Assembly: GCA_022828125.1 (NCBI GenBank)
Contig: JAJEJD010000018.1
Coordinates: 1-64,000 of the forward strand
Length of the DNA stretch: 64,000 nt
Direction of reading: 5' to 3'
Origin: a bacterium
Lineage (GTDB): Bacteria; UBA8248
Shown here: positions 9,350 through 17,515 of the stretch, one piece after another
How the letters are laid out: each line of letters begins with the position of its first letter
Numbering within the stretch: position 1 is the first letter of the stretch
Made by a program: the position numbers and the translations under genes
Notes under the pieces: generated by a model
Databases searched by the model: none
What the model saw: only the letters and a program-made list of their open reading frames with translations
What the model was told of the DNA's origin: nothing

Positions 9350-10170
9350 GTAAAATCGCATTCACCAAGTTCAGCGGAAGCGGCAACGACTTCATATTCA
9401 TCGACAACAGGAACCTGGAGCACCGGGCCGACGAGATGATCGGTTTCGTCCAGAGAGTCTGCCGCAGGGGCCAGTCCGTGGGCGCGGACGGGCTGATGTT
9501 CATCGAACCGAGCGAGCGGGCCGATTTCAAGTGGCGGTTCTTCAACGCCGACGGCTCCGAGGGCGAGATGTGCGGGAACGGCGGGCGCTGCGCCGCGCGC
9601 TTTGCGAGGGAGCTGGGGATCGCGGCGGATTCGGTGTCGTTCGAGACCATCGCGGGCGTCATCGACGCGACGATGAACGGCTCATCCGTCAAGCTGAGGA
9701 TGACCCAGCCCTTTGATTATCGCGCGGGTATAGAACTCGATATCAACGGGAGAGGGGTGGTGGTGGATCACATGAATACCGGCGTCCCCCACGCGGTGGA
9801 GTTCACCGACGACGTGGAGACGGTCGATATCGTGGGCGACGGCCGGGCGATCCGCACCCACGATGCCTTTGCGCCTGCGGGCGCGAACGCGAACTTCGCC
9901 CGGGTGAGCGGGGCGAATTCGGTCGTCTTGAGAACCTACGAGCGGGGCGTGGAGAACGAGACCTTGGCCTGCGGCACGGGCGCCGTGGCGACGGCGATAC
10001 TCGCCGCAACGCGCGGGCTGGTGACCGCTCCCGTGGACGTCAACGTGCGCAGCGGCGAAATCCTCAAAATCTATTTCGAGGGCACTGGCGCGGACGTGCG
10101 CGACGTCTACATGGAAGGGGAGACCAGGCTCGTCTACCAGGGAGAGATGACGGAAGAGGCTCTGCTCTGA
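9346..10170 (+). CDS. dapF: Diaminopimelate epimerase
   Basis: 274 aa, starting at a GTG that overlaps the lysA stop; the track merged it with a longer out-of-context ORF from 8872. It interconverts LL- and meso-diaminopimelate without cofactors, using two cysteines. Both are visible: 'EMCGNGGRC' and 'LACGTGA'. The opening 'FTKFSGSGNDF' is diagnostic. Together with the DapL encoded downstream this enzyme converts LL-DAP to the meso form needed for peptidoglycan and lysine. dapA, commonly next in such clusters, does not follow; a repeat spacer and a leftward sigma-factor module do. Confidence 0.97.
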   Translation: MSKIAFTKFSGSGNDFIFIDNRNLEHRADEMIGFVQRVCRRGQSVGADGLMFIEPSERADFKWRFFNADGSEGEMCGNGGRCAARFARELGIAADSVSFETIAGVIDATMNGSSVKLRMTQPFDYRAGIELDINGRGVVVDHMNTGVPHAVEFTDDVETVDIVGDGRAIRTHDAFAPAGANANFARVSGANSVVLRTYERGVENETLACGTGAVATAILAATRGLVTAPVDVNVRSGEILKIYFEGTGADVRDVYMEGETRLVYQGEMTEEALL

Positions 10171-10570
10171 AGAGGTTGCTGGAAAAGTCCTGTCTGCACC
10201 CCCGCAAACCGCCAACACCTCTTTCCTCACCCTGAGTAGCCGCCGAAGGCGGCGTATCGAAGGGCGAGAGGGCATCCTTCGATACGCGGCTCCGCCGCTA
10301 CTCAGGATGAGGGTTTGGGGCTGACCGAAGAGGGAGGGTTCACAGCAAGGGGGAATGAGGAATTCAGAGGGAATCATGCTTCACGCGCCTTCCCCTGGCT
10401 TAAAACCAACCCCCCCTACCCCCCCTTGTCAGGGGGGCAAGAAAAAGCAAAACCCCCTCAGCCCAGCGGGAGCGCATCGCCTTTTTTTACCCCCCTGTCA
10501 AGGGGGGGTAGGGGGGGGTTGCTCTTTTGACAAGGGTTTTCTTGACAGCCCCTTTGAATCAGGGGCTGCG
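10171..10570. repeat. Repeat spacer after dapF: one CCTGAGTAGC doublet and one G-rich doublet
   Basis: Two inverted doublets fill this stretch. The first (10225-10312) has left arm with core CCTGAGTAGC...TATCGAAGG and an inverted right arm ending in CTACTCAGGATGAGG; the same element recurs at 30072-30181. The second (10408-10440 and 10488-10522) is the CCCCCTTGTCAGGGGG family as an inverted pair. No gene is supported. Confidence 0.8.
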
Positions 10571-10729
10571 TTATCCTTCTTCCCCGGATGAGGCAGCGCT
10601 CAGGAAACCATCCCGCCAGAGTTCTCTCAGGAGAACGCACACTAACGCCAAAGCGATGAGTATGGCGCTTGCAAGGGCGAAATCGAGCAAGTCGTATCCG
10701 GCGTAAATCTCATACATCAAAATCCACAT
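10571..10729 (-). CDS. Possible small single-span membrane protein
   Basis: 52 aa if it starts at the ATG at 10729, which has GGAG 6 bases upstream; the track's 10753 start is a TTG. Residues ~13-35 ('LLDFALASAILIALALVCVLL') form one strong membrane helix, followed by a polar tail. It lies downstream of the terminator of the Spy-like gene, so it would need its own promoter. No family recognised; it could be a chance ORF. Confidence 0.35.
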   Translation of the reverse strand: MWILMYEIYAGYDLLDFALASAILIALALVCVLLRELWRDGFLSAASSGEEG

Positions 10730-10751
10730 GGCGGCTCCAACCGATGGGCCC

Positions 10752-10788
10752 AAAAGCCCGGGACATGGTTTTCACGCCATGCCCCGGG
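10752..10788 (-). terminator. Rho-independent terminator of the sigma/Spy module
   Basis: Read on the minus strand, a 12-bp stem (CCCGGGGCATGG with CCATGTCCCGGG, one mismatch) with an 8-base loop begins 14 bases after the Spy-like stop codon and is followed by CTTTT. Confidence 0.75.
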
Positions 10789-10801
10789 GCGTCGGGACGT
10801 T

Positions 10802-11413
10802 CTAGTAAGTCTGGGACTGCTTCCCGGAACCCTGGCCTTTGAACATCTCCTTATGGAACCCGGGTCCCCGGCCACCGCGCTTCCGGGCGATTTTCGAGAG
10901 CTGCTTCTGCTGGTCGTCGCTCAGGACGGCTTTCCCCTCCTGAATCGCCTTGAGGCGCGCAATCCGCAAATCCACCCGCATGCTCGAGATCTCGCGGATT
11001 TTCTTCTCCACGTCGGCGAGGTCGACTTTATCGGCGTCGAGCGCGCGCTTGAGGTCGATTCCGCGGGCCTTCATATCGGCGCGTTCTTTCACCGCCTTCT
11101 TGGAGAACGCGTCCCGGATGTCCTTGAGGCGCTTCACCTGATCGTCGGTGAGCTTGAGCTCTTCATGGTTCCTGAGCGCAATGGAAACCAGCGGGCGCGC
11201 CGAATAGGGCAGCGGGCCGCGCATTCCGCGGCGTCCCCGGTAGCCGGGCCAGCCGAGATGCGCGTCTTTCATCATTTTTTCGATCATTTGCGGCATCGAA
11301 TGCGGGCCCCACGGGCCAGGCTTGGGATCCTCCTGGGCCTGGGCCGCGCCGGCGAGACCGAGGCTCAGTGCGGCGGCCAGGACGGCTGTGGTAAAGCGTT
11401 TTTGACGTTTCAT
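10802..11413 (-). CDS. Spy/CpxP-like periplasmic LTXXQ-motif protein
   Basis: 203 aa. The start is the ATG at 11413, with CCGGAGGAA upstream; it gives a clean signal peptide ending 'GAAQAQ'. The mature part is helical and charged, with two LTXXQ-type motifs, 'LKLTDDQVKRL' and 'AVLSDDQQKQL', the hallmark of Spy/CpxP chaperone-like and metal-sensing periplasmic proteins. It is the last gene of a leftward set headed by an ECF sigma factor, so it is probably part of an envelope-stress response, as sensor or as protective chaperone. Confidence 0.83.
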   Translation of the reverse strand: MKRQKRFTTAVLAAALSLGLAGAAQAQEDPKPGPWGPHSMPQMIEKMMKDAHLGWPGYRGRRGMRGPLPYSARPLVSIALRNHEELKLTDDQVKRLKDIRDAFSKKAVKERADMKARGIDLKRALDADKVDLADVEKKIREISSMRVDLRIARLKAIQEGKAVLSDDQQKQLSKIARKRGGRGPGFHKEMFKGQGSGKQSQTY

Positions 11414-11479
11414 AATAAAATTCCTCCGGTGTTGCGTTCGTGCTTCCGTTTGCGGCGGCATTGCGTTTGTTGCAGGGAT

Positions 11480-12055
11480 TTACTGCTTCTTCGACTGACC
11501 GGCCGGGTCGCCTGGGCGGTACTTTCTGTACTTCCCCCATCTTTTTTTGCGTCTTTCCTCGTATTTTTTCACCATTTCGTCGAAAGATGTTTGTTGCTCG
11601 GCATTGAGGAGAGAGCGCACGTCTCTGCGAATTTCCTGCATGATGGAACTGATCTGCGGCCACATCTGGCTTCTGATCTCGCGGATACGCGCATAGTGGC
11701 GCTCGAGCGCGCGGTCCACGTTTTCCCGTTGTGTGGTATTCAGGTTCAGGTCCCGCTCCAGCCGGCGCATGAAACGCCTCTCGCCCCTGGAGCGGCGTCT
11801 CTCGCTTTTGGCGCTTTCGGTGCGGCGAATGCGGGCGCCGCGCTCCAGGCTTTTGCTTCGTAAGGAGCGGGCCACGGAAGCCGCGGGTTCCGCGGCTCCG
11901 GTGCGGGGCTCGAAGGCGCGGGACATGAATTCCTTGTGGTGCTTGTATTCCGCGTATTTGTGTCCGCCGACGTAGCCGGTGCCCGCGCCCGCCAGGAACA
12001 CGACCAAAAGCACGGCCGATGCCTTCATGAATTCTTTCGTGAACCAGGTTTTCAT
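11480..12055 (-). CDS. Membrane-anchored Spy/CnrR-like periplasmic protein
   Basis: 191 aa. Residues ~11-30 form an N-terminal membrane anchor ('ASAVLLVVFLAGAGTGYVGG') and the rest is predicted periplasmic. A very basic segment (residues ~60-95) is followed by a helical hairpin with the motifs 'LNLNTTQRENV' and 'LLNAEQQTSFDEMV', the spacing seen in Spy/CpxP and the metal-resistance sensor CnrX. In this operon of sigma factor, putative anti-sigma factor and two such proteins, it may act as the periplasmic sensor that controls the anti-sigma factor, as CnrX does. That role is inference. Confidence 0.72.
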   Translation of the reverse strand: MKTWFTKEFMKASAVLLVVFLAGAGTGYVGGHKYAEYKHHKEFMSRAFEPRTGAAEPAASVARSLRSKSLERGARIRRTESAKSERRRSRGERRFMRRLERDLNLNTTQRENVDRALERHYARIREIRSQMWPQISSIMQEIRRDVRSLLNAEQQTSFDEMVKKYEERRKKRWGKYRKYRPGDPAGQSKKQ

Positions 12056-12072
12056 CGTCTCAATCTCTCTGC

Positions 12073-12531
12073 CTAACGCTCAGGCCCGGCGTGGACGGCG
12101 TATTGAAGCAGTTCCATGCCTGTTTGCGCTTCGAGCGCGTTGCTGATCAACATCGTTGGGTTCAGGGGATTTCTGCCTGTATATTGCGCCAGATACGTTT
12201 GGCGCTCCAGGTTGCGCGCCTGCCTCTCGGCGCTTTGGCTCAAGAAAAGGCCCGCAACGATAAGCAGGACGCCCAGGGCGGCCGCCGCGAATCTCGGCCC
12301 CGTAGCGGCCAGCGCCGCGGCGAAGGAGAAGCCGTTCCGGGCTCGCCCTTCATGGGCGGCGAGCCGGGGGCGCAGCTTCTCCCAGAGTTTCTCGTCCGGC
12401 TCCGGCGCATCCTCGCGCGCGTCTTCGAACAGGGCCTTGAGTTCCGCGACCGTCTCGTCTTCGGGCCTGTGAGCGTCCCAGTCCCCCGTGCTTCGACCTC
12501 TGTCAAGAATGTTTTCCCACCAGCGCATCAA
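12073..12531 (-). CDS. Putative membrane-bound anti-sigma factor
   Basis: 152 aa. It starts within the stop codon of the ECF sigma gene (ATGA overlap), which usually marks a co-translated regulator. A cytoplasmic N-terminal part of about 75 residues is acidic and helical; one membrane helix follows ('FAAAALGVLLIVAGLFL', residues ~80-97) and a short periplasmic tail of ~55 residues. There is no HxxxCxxC zinc motif, so it would be an atypical anti-sigma factor. Function is deduced from topology and gene order, not from recognisable homology. Confidence 0.65.
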   Translation of the reverse strand: MMRWWENILDRGRSTGDWDAHRPEDETVAELKALFEDAREDAPEPDEKLWEKLRPRLAAHEGRARNGFSFAAALAATGPRFAAAALGVLLIVAGLFLSQSAERQARNLERQTYLAQYTGRNPLNPTMLISNALEAQTGMELLQYAVHAGPER

Positions 12532-13178
12532 GAATCCTCCTGCCCTTCTCGACCTTCCTTCTTGTCATCCTCGGCCGCTTTCCTGAGAGCCTTGCGCGCG
12601 CGGTTGAGCCTCGATTTCACCGTGCCGTGCCTGATCTGGAGCACTTCGGCCATTTCATCGTAACTCATTCCCTCGAGTTCGCGCATCACCAGAATCCGGC
12701 GGTGTTTCTCCGGCAATCGGGACAAGAGTTTCTGGAGTTTATCGCTCGCGCGTTTTTCCTGCATCTCACGCAGTTCGTCGTGACCTTCCGGGTTTTCGGG
12801 CGCGGGCTCATCGGCGATTTGCTCTTCGTCGATCTCCAGCGGCGGCGGCCCGCCGCGCTTCAGGTAGTCGCGGCAGTGATTGACCGCAATGCGGTAGACC
12901 CAGGTGGAAAACCTGGCGTCTCCCCGGAATTTCGGCAGGGCGAGATACGCTTTCAGGAATATCTCCTGAACGACGTCGTCGGTGTCCTCTCTGCGTTCAC
13001 CGAGCATCCCCCACACGAGGCGCTTGATTTTTGCGGCGTTTTGACGCACCAAGGGTTCGAAAGCGTCCTTGTCGCCGTTCTGGCAGCGTTTGATCCAGGC
13101 GGATTCCTGGTGTTCTTCGTGCGGGGCTTCCAAAAGTCCCATTCCCCAAGCCGGTATCGCCAGAGTGAACATCTTCAT
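12528..13178 (-). CDS. ECF RNA polymerase sigma factor (sigma-70 family, RpoE-like)
   Basis: 216 aa. Region 2 is clear ('DTDDVVQEIFLKAYLAL' and 'FSTWVYRIAVNHCRDYLKR') and region 4 ends the protein ('LEGMSYDEMAEVLQIRHGTVKSRLNRARKAL', a helix-turn-helix for -35 recognition). The linker between them is acidic. Start is either the ATG at 13178 (preceded by AAGG) or that at 13142. It heads a leftward set with a coupled membrane protein and two Spy-like periplasmic proteins, a layout expected for an envelope or metal stress regulon. It probably drives its own operon. Confidence 0.92.
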   Translation of the reverse strand: MKMFTLAIPAWGMGLLEAPHEEHQESAWIKRCQNGDKDAFEPLVRQNAAKIKRLVWGMLGERREDTDDVVQEIFLKAYLALPKFRGDARFSTWVYRIAVNHCRDYLKRGGPPPLEIDEEQIADEPAPENPEGHDELREMQEKRASDKLQKLLSRLPEKHRRILVMRELEGMSYDEMAEVLQIRHGTVKSRLNRARKALRKAAEDDKKEGREGQEDS

Positions 13179-13260
13179 CGCCTTATCGTATCAAATATGC
13201 TGTCAGAATGCGGGCGTTTTTCACATTTCTTCTCCCTACACCCCTTATGACGCCCCCAGG

Positions 13261-13290
13261 TTCCCACTTCGAGGCAAAAGCGCATATAAT
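13261..13290 (+). promoter_or_regulatory. Candidate sigma-70 promoter of dapB
   Basis: A perfect TATAAT at 13285-13290 lies 54 bases before the dapB start; TTCCCA at 13261-13266, 18 bases upstream of it, is a weak -35 match. Confidence 0.45.
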
Positions 13291-13344
13291 ACGCTTTACA
13301 ATCAATGACTTGTTGAATTTTCATTATCAGGGAAGGGGAATCCC

Positions 13345-14145
13345 GTGTCGATACGAATCGTCGTGGCCGGAGCCGGCGGCAGAATGGGGGGCCGCATCAT
13401 CCACCAGATCGCCTCATCGAGCGATCTCACCCTCTCGGGCGCGCTCGAGCGCGAGGATTTCGGGGAATTGGACGCGGATGCGGGCGCGCACGCGGGCTGC
13501 GGAGAAATGGGCGTCGCGCTCACCAGTGATACATCTTCGTTGAGCGGCGACGTGCTGGTCTCCTTCGCGATCCCAGAAGCGAGCGTCGCCCACGTTCGCC
13601 TGGCGGCGGAGAAGGGGATGGCCGCCGTCGTCGGCACCACGGGCTTCTCGGACGCCCAGCGCGAGGAGATAGCGGGCTTCGGTGACAGCATCGCCTGCGT
13701 CCTGGCGCCGAACATGAGCGTGGGGGTGAACGTTTCCTTTCGCCTGATAGAAGAGGCGGCAAGGCTCCTGGGCGAGGCCTACGACATCGAGGTAATCGAA
13801 ACGCACCACAACCAGAAAATAGACGCCCCCTCGGGTACGGCGGTGCGCATGGGGGAGATTCTGGCCCGTGTGACGGGCAGGCAATACCCCGAAGACGCCG
13901 TTTTTCACCGCGAGGGGCAGACGGGTATACGCCCCGAGGGCGTCATCGGCATGCAGACCCTGCGCGGCGGCGACGTGCCGGGCGAGCACACCGTCTATTT
14001 CTTCGGGATGGGCGAGCGGGTGGAGATCACGCACCGCGCCGGCAGCCGGGATAATTTCGCGGCGGGCGCCGTTCGCGCGATACGCTGGGTGGCGGACAAA
14101 TCCCCCGGGGTCTACGGCATGGAGGACGTTCTGGGGCTTTCATAG
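13345..14145 (+). CDS. dapB: 4-hydroxy-tetrahydrodipicolinate reductase
   Basis: 266 aa, GTG start preceded by GGAAGGGG at 7 bases. It reduces the dihydrodipicolinate intermediate with NAD(P)H in the lysine/DAP pathway. The Rossmann start 'RIVVAGAGGRMGGRI', the 'APNMSVGVN' loop and the DapB signature 'ETHHNQKIDAPSGTA' (catalytic histidines and lysine) are all intact. It has its own promoter-like sequence, as expected because a leftward module separates it from lysA-dapF. dapA, which makes its substrate, is not in the window. Confidence 0.97.
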   Translation: MSIRIVVAGAGGRMGGRIIHQIASSSDLTLSGALEREDFGELDADAGAHAGCGEMGVALTSDTSSLSGDVLVSFAIPEASVAHVRLAAEKGMAAVVGTTGFSDAQREEIAGFGDSIACVLAPNMSVGVNVSFRLIEEAARLLGEAYDIEVIETHHNQKIDAPSGTAVRMGEILARVTGRQYPEDAVFHREGQTGIRPEGVIGMQTLRGGDVPGEHTVYFFGMGERVEITHRAGSRDNFAAGAVRAIRWVADKSPGVYGMEDVLGLS

Positions 14146-14196
14146 GGCTCATCCCTTGAATTTTTACTATCGACAACACCATGAGGAGATACGTGG

Positions 14197-14718
14197 ATGG
14201 CTCATGAAATCGAAGCGGCGGGGGTCGAATACATCAAGGCTGCGGACGGGAGGACGCTGGCGCAGGTCATCAGGAACAACTTTGACGATTACGCGGCCTT
14301 CCCGCCTTATCTCGACTCGGAAGAAGAGCGCGCTCATCTGGCGGAAGCCTACTCCGGCGCCGACCCCGAAACCGAGCGGAGGACGAAGGCGCACATGACG
14401 CCGGACGAGAACCCGCTCCAGATCGTCATGCTGAACAGAAACCCCGGCGCCGTCGTGAACCCCCACTACCACGAGGTGACGGAGCGTCCCGCCAACACGA
14501 CGCGCCATCAGATCATGATCTGCCGCTCGGGCCGGATGCGGATCGGCGTCTACGCCAAAGAGGGCGACCATGCCGCCGACGTGGACCTGGCGCCCGGCGA
14601 CTTGATTCTCATGTACGAGGGGCACCGCATCGAGTTCCTGGAGGCGGGCACGAGGGCCATCGAGATCAAGGAGGGGCCCTTCCCGGAAACCGACGAGGCG
14701 GACAAGGTCGATTTTTGA
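14197..14718 (+). CDS. Cupin-domain protein
   Basis: 173 aa, ATG preceded by AGGAG. The second half is a single cupin barrel: 'NPHYHEVTERPANTTRHQIMI' gives the histidine-containing first motif and 'DLAPGDLILMYEGHRIEFLE' the second. A metal-binding role is likely; enzyme, sensor or binding protein cannot be told apart. It follows dapB by 51 bases in the same direction. No recognised link to lysine synthesis. Confidence 0.7.
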   Translation: MAHEIEAAGVEYIKAADGRTLAQVIRNNFDDYAAFPPYLDSEEERAHLAEAYSGADPETERRTKAHMTPDENPLQIVMLNRNPGAVVNPHYHEVTERPANTTRHQIMICRSGRMRIGVYAKEGDHAADVDLAPGDLILMYEGHRIEFLEAGTRAIEIKEGPFPETDEADKVDF

Positions 14719-15284
14719 TTTTCTTGAAGTGGTGAGGCCTTGTCCCGGCCAGGGGATGTTGAAAACCCTTTGCCGTTAGATCGGGAATTCACCGTAGGGG
14801 CGGACCTGCGTGTCCGCCCGTTTTTCGTTTCCGCGGGGGCAGGGCGGACACGCAGGTCCGCCCCTACGGGTCGTAATTCACCAACACCGTCATTCCGGCG
14901 AAAGCCGGAATCCATTTTACGCCTTTTGCCTTTCATCAGGGTTCCCGCGCATCATCGGGGAAGGAAAAGCCGCCGTTCATTCATCCGCGTCCGCAGAGGG
15001 ATTCCGGCTTTCGCCGGAATGACGAGCAAAAGCGGAAACCCCCGGTTTCCGGCATTCCCTCGCGCCCTGGTCGGAATGGACCTGTAGGTGGCGGTCCCTC
15101 CTCGGGACCGCCCCACGCATATATGCGGCCCATGGTTGAAAGGCGAAAAAGAAGGGTCGCATGTATGCGACCCCTACGGGCGTCCTTACCGTGATACCAG
15201 CCTCAGCCTCAACCGTTGCGGGATTTTGCCTTTGTAGTAACAGGCCCCTGTGCCTGCCCTGGTTGCCCCGCGCCTACCCCCGCC
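14719..15284. repeat. Cluster of unrelated palindromic repeats
   Basis: No gene is supported. Within 400 bases there are: a 27-base exact inverted repeat (14793-14819 / 14842-14868, arm starting CGTAGGGGCGGACC); a doublet of the ATTCCGGCGAAAGCCGGAAT family (14888-14918 and 14999-15024, opposite orientation); a hairpin GGCGGTCCC / GGGACCGCC at 15090-15112; the palindrome GCATATATGC at 15117-15126; and GGGTCGCAT / ATGCGACCC at 15154-15173. The spacer also carries a GTTGAAAACCC motif near 14757 that recurs beside other repeats. Confidence 0.85.
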
Positions 15285-16253
15285 CTAGGCGCCCGAAGCG
15301 GCGACCCCGACTTGCTTGGCGAGGGTTTTCGCCGCCTCCTGGTAGGATTTCTGCAGTTCGGGGCTCGGCGCGACCGGGTTGTGGTAGCGGCCCAGGAAGC
15401 GGTTCTCCTTGCTCCAGAGTTCCCGCACCTGGAGGATGGAATCGACGGTGCCGTCGCTCTTCTCGTCCACGAACATGTAGTAGTAGCGGCTGTACTGGTT
15501 CGTGACGTTTCCGAAGAATTTCTCGTCCTTGTGGTAGATTTTCTGGAACGCCTCGGCCGGGGCCTGGAGCCTTAAGGTCCTTCCGCCGAATATCGAATCG
15601 GACACTTCGAGCGTATATTTCTTGCCGCCGATCGTCTGGTTGACCGAATAGACGCTGCCCGAAAGCGTCGGTTTCCTGTCCCCCAGCGCGAATGCGCTCA
15701 GTTTCCCGTAGAGGCTGGTGTTCACGGATTTCGAAAAGTTGTTCGAGATGCCGTAGACCACGAGCAGTATCACCGCCGCGGCGAGGAAAACGAGGGTGGG
15801 GGAGCGTCTCGCCGGTTTCCCGTCTTCTTCCATGCCCCGGTTGGTGGCCACGTCCTCTCTCATCTCGGAGAGGTCCTTGTACATCTCCTCCGGCGTGAGT
15901 TCCAGAGGCTCAGGCAGCGGTTCGGGTTCGGGCGCCGCCTTCTTGGCCGGAGCGGCCGCCGCAGCACCTCCGCCTGCCGCCGCTGCCGCCGGGGCCGCAG
16001 CGCCGCCGCCCGCGAAGAAATCCGCGTTTATCTGGGTGTATTTGCTCCATTGGGAGGGCAGGTCGCTTTCTTCGAAAATGGCGTCCACCGGACAGGCCGG
16101 CACGCAGGCCGCGCAGTCGATGCACTCGACGGGGTCGATGTAGAGCATCGGGCTCGATCCGTCCGCCGCCTCATGGATGCAGTCGACCGGGCATACGTCT
16201 ACGCATGCGGTGTCCTTGGTGTCGATGCATGGTTCCGCGATGACGTGGGTCAT
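15285..16253 (-). CDS. 7Fe-type ferredoxin fused to an Ala-rich linker, membrane helix and extracytoplasmic domain
   Basis: 322 aa, starting at the ATG at 16253 (GAGGAG upstream). Residues 1-60 are a 3Fe-4S/4Fe-4S ferredoxin (FdxA-like): the first cluster set is C-x7-C-x3-C-P plus a later C, the second 'CIDCAACVPACP'. Then comes an Ala/Gly-rich linker (~85-120), an acidic stretch, one membrane helix near 165-190 ('PTLVFLAAAVILLVVYG'), and a ~130-residue C-terminal domain without cysteines that I do not recognise. The layout places the ferredoxin in the cytoplasm tethered to the membrane, with the last domain outside. FdxA ferredoxins normally end after ~110 residues, so the rest is unusual. 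Confidence 0.82.
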   Translation of the reverse strand: MTHVIAEPCIDTKDTACVDVCPVDCIHEAADGSSPMLYIDPVECIDCAACVPACPVDAIFEESDLPSQWSKYTQINADFFAGGGAAAPAAAAAGGGAAAAAPAKKAAPEPEPLPEPLELTPEEMYKDLSEMREDVATNRGMEEDGKPARRSPTLVFLAAAVILLVVYGISNNFSKSVNTSLYGKLSAFALGDRKPTLSGSVYSVNQTIGGKKYTLEVSDSIFGGRTLRLQAPAEAFQKIYHKDEKFFGNVTNQYSRYYYMFVDEKSDGTVDSILQVRELWSKENRFLGRYHNPVAPSPELQKSYQEAAKTLAKQVGVAASGA

Positions 16254-16512
16254 CGGAATGCGCTCCTCAAGCAAGAGTCCGGGCAAATGATTGCGCACCT
16301 TGACGGCGCGATTTCGAACGCGGGGATGTTAGCACTTTTTTTCGGGGAAACACAATCCGCATGGGGGATAAGGCAAGGTTTTGGGGGTGGAGGGCGGTGC
16401 GTCTGTAGTCTCGCTGATATTAAAGTCGCCAAAACCATATTCCGCTCAGATTTAGGCGCGTTCTTCGATATAGTGCATACGTTAAATCTGACTGTAACTT
16501 AAGAAATTTTCT

Positions 16513-16926
16513 TCACCACCCCAGATCCCGGCAAACGAACTTTCGTCCACCATCAGCGGCAACAGGACGCTTCGGCGCGAAACAGGCGGCCCACTTAAAG
16601 TCGCCATAGCCAGACCCGGTTAGCTGTTTACGGCCTGGTTTCAGGGTCCAAAAAACGTAGTATTCATCTCCTCTTGGTTGTATGTCACAATGTGATGGAT
16701 GGTTCGGATCCATAAATTGGCTGTTGATTTTTGTGTAACAGTAACCAATGTTTATCGTTTTCGTGCACGTGTTGTAGTAGTGTTCATGCTTCTTTATTCT
16801 GCCGAGCCCATCCCGTAAATCCACCCAAACCAGACGGATGCAATCCATCGCCGACTGGGCAAAGCCCGCGGCAGGAATGAGCAACGTGATCACCAAAATC
16901 GCTAAAGCAAGCGAGTGTCTATTCAT
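16513..16926 (-). CDS. Small secreted cysteine-containing protein, unknown function
   Basis: 137 aa from the ATG at 16926; the track's start 33 residues earlier would bury the signal peptide. Residues 1-23 form a clear Sec signal ('LALAILVITLLIPAAGFAQS'). The mature part has six cysteines, suggesting three disulfides, plus several tyrosines and tryptophans. No family recognised. Its base composition and that of the flanking spacer are visibly more AT-rich than the neighbouring dap genes, which fits recent acquisition. Confidence 0.6.
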   Translation of the reverse strand: MNRHSLALAILVITLLIPAAGFAQSAMDCIRLVWVDLRDGLGRIKKHEHYYNTCTKTINIGYCYTKINSQFMDPNHPSHCDIQPRGDEYYVFWTLKPGRKQLTGSGYGDFKWAACFAPKRPVAADGGRKFVCRDLGW

Positions 16927-17515
16927 CGTTGATTCCTTTTCCGCAGGAATGCATTGCCTTAATTTTTTACCTATCCCCCGGATTTGACAGTGATTCTCAC
17001 AGGTGCGCGATTGCCGAAAAGACACATGCTATCCGACTTCTATTTTCTCTCAGCAATGACGCGCAACGTTATGGATAATGCTTAAAATATAGGGCATCGC
17101 ACACGTCATCGCGTCCCCAGAATTAGGGAGATATGGCGGAATTATTTGAATTTTTTCAGGGGATTTTCGGGAAATCCAACGACTATAACGCCGGCTATTA
17201 ACTTCGAATTCGTGACCTAGCTGGCGGGTTGACAAAAACCGCGTAGGCGACGCCGTCATTTCCGGTTTCTCATGGCGAGTTGTGCCAGATACTCACCGCC
17301 TTCTCCCACTCGGCGTATCCGCCGGATTTTGCAGCATTCCAACCCCACCCCCAAACCTTGCCGTTCAATCCAAGCCGTGCTAGGTTTCCGGCTCATGGAA
17401 TCTGGAAAACCGAGCATCTTGCGAGAAACTGCATCAGGAAAACCATGCAACTAGCTGAAACATAATTGCTAACGGATATATCAATTTCTGTCCCACATCA
17501 CTCTTGAGGAATTTC
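16927..17515. other. Spacer of about 590 bases without a recognisable gene
   Basis: The track gives only overlapping 60-70 aa ORFs on both strands here (17050-17465), none with a believable start or protein-like composition. The stretch is more AT-rich than its surroundings and lacks the palindromic repeats that fill the other spacers. It must contain the dapL promoter; I could not place it. Confidence 0.5.

Noticed and set aside
17050-17465. Four short ORFs of 60-70 aa on both strands
   Set aside because: They overlap each other, have no protein-like features or plausible starts, and match no family.
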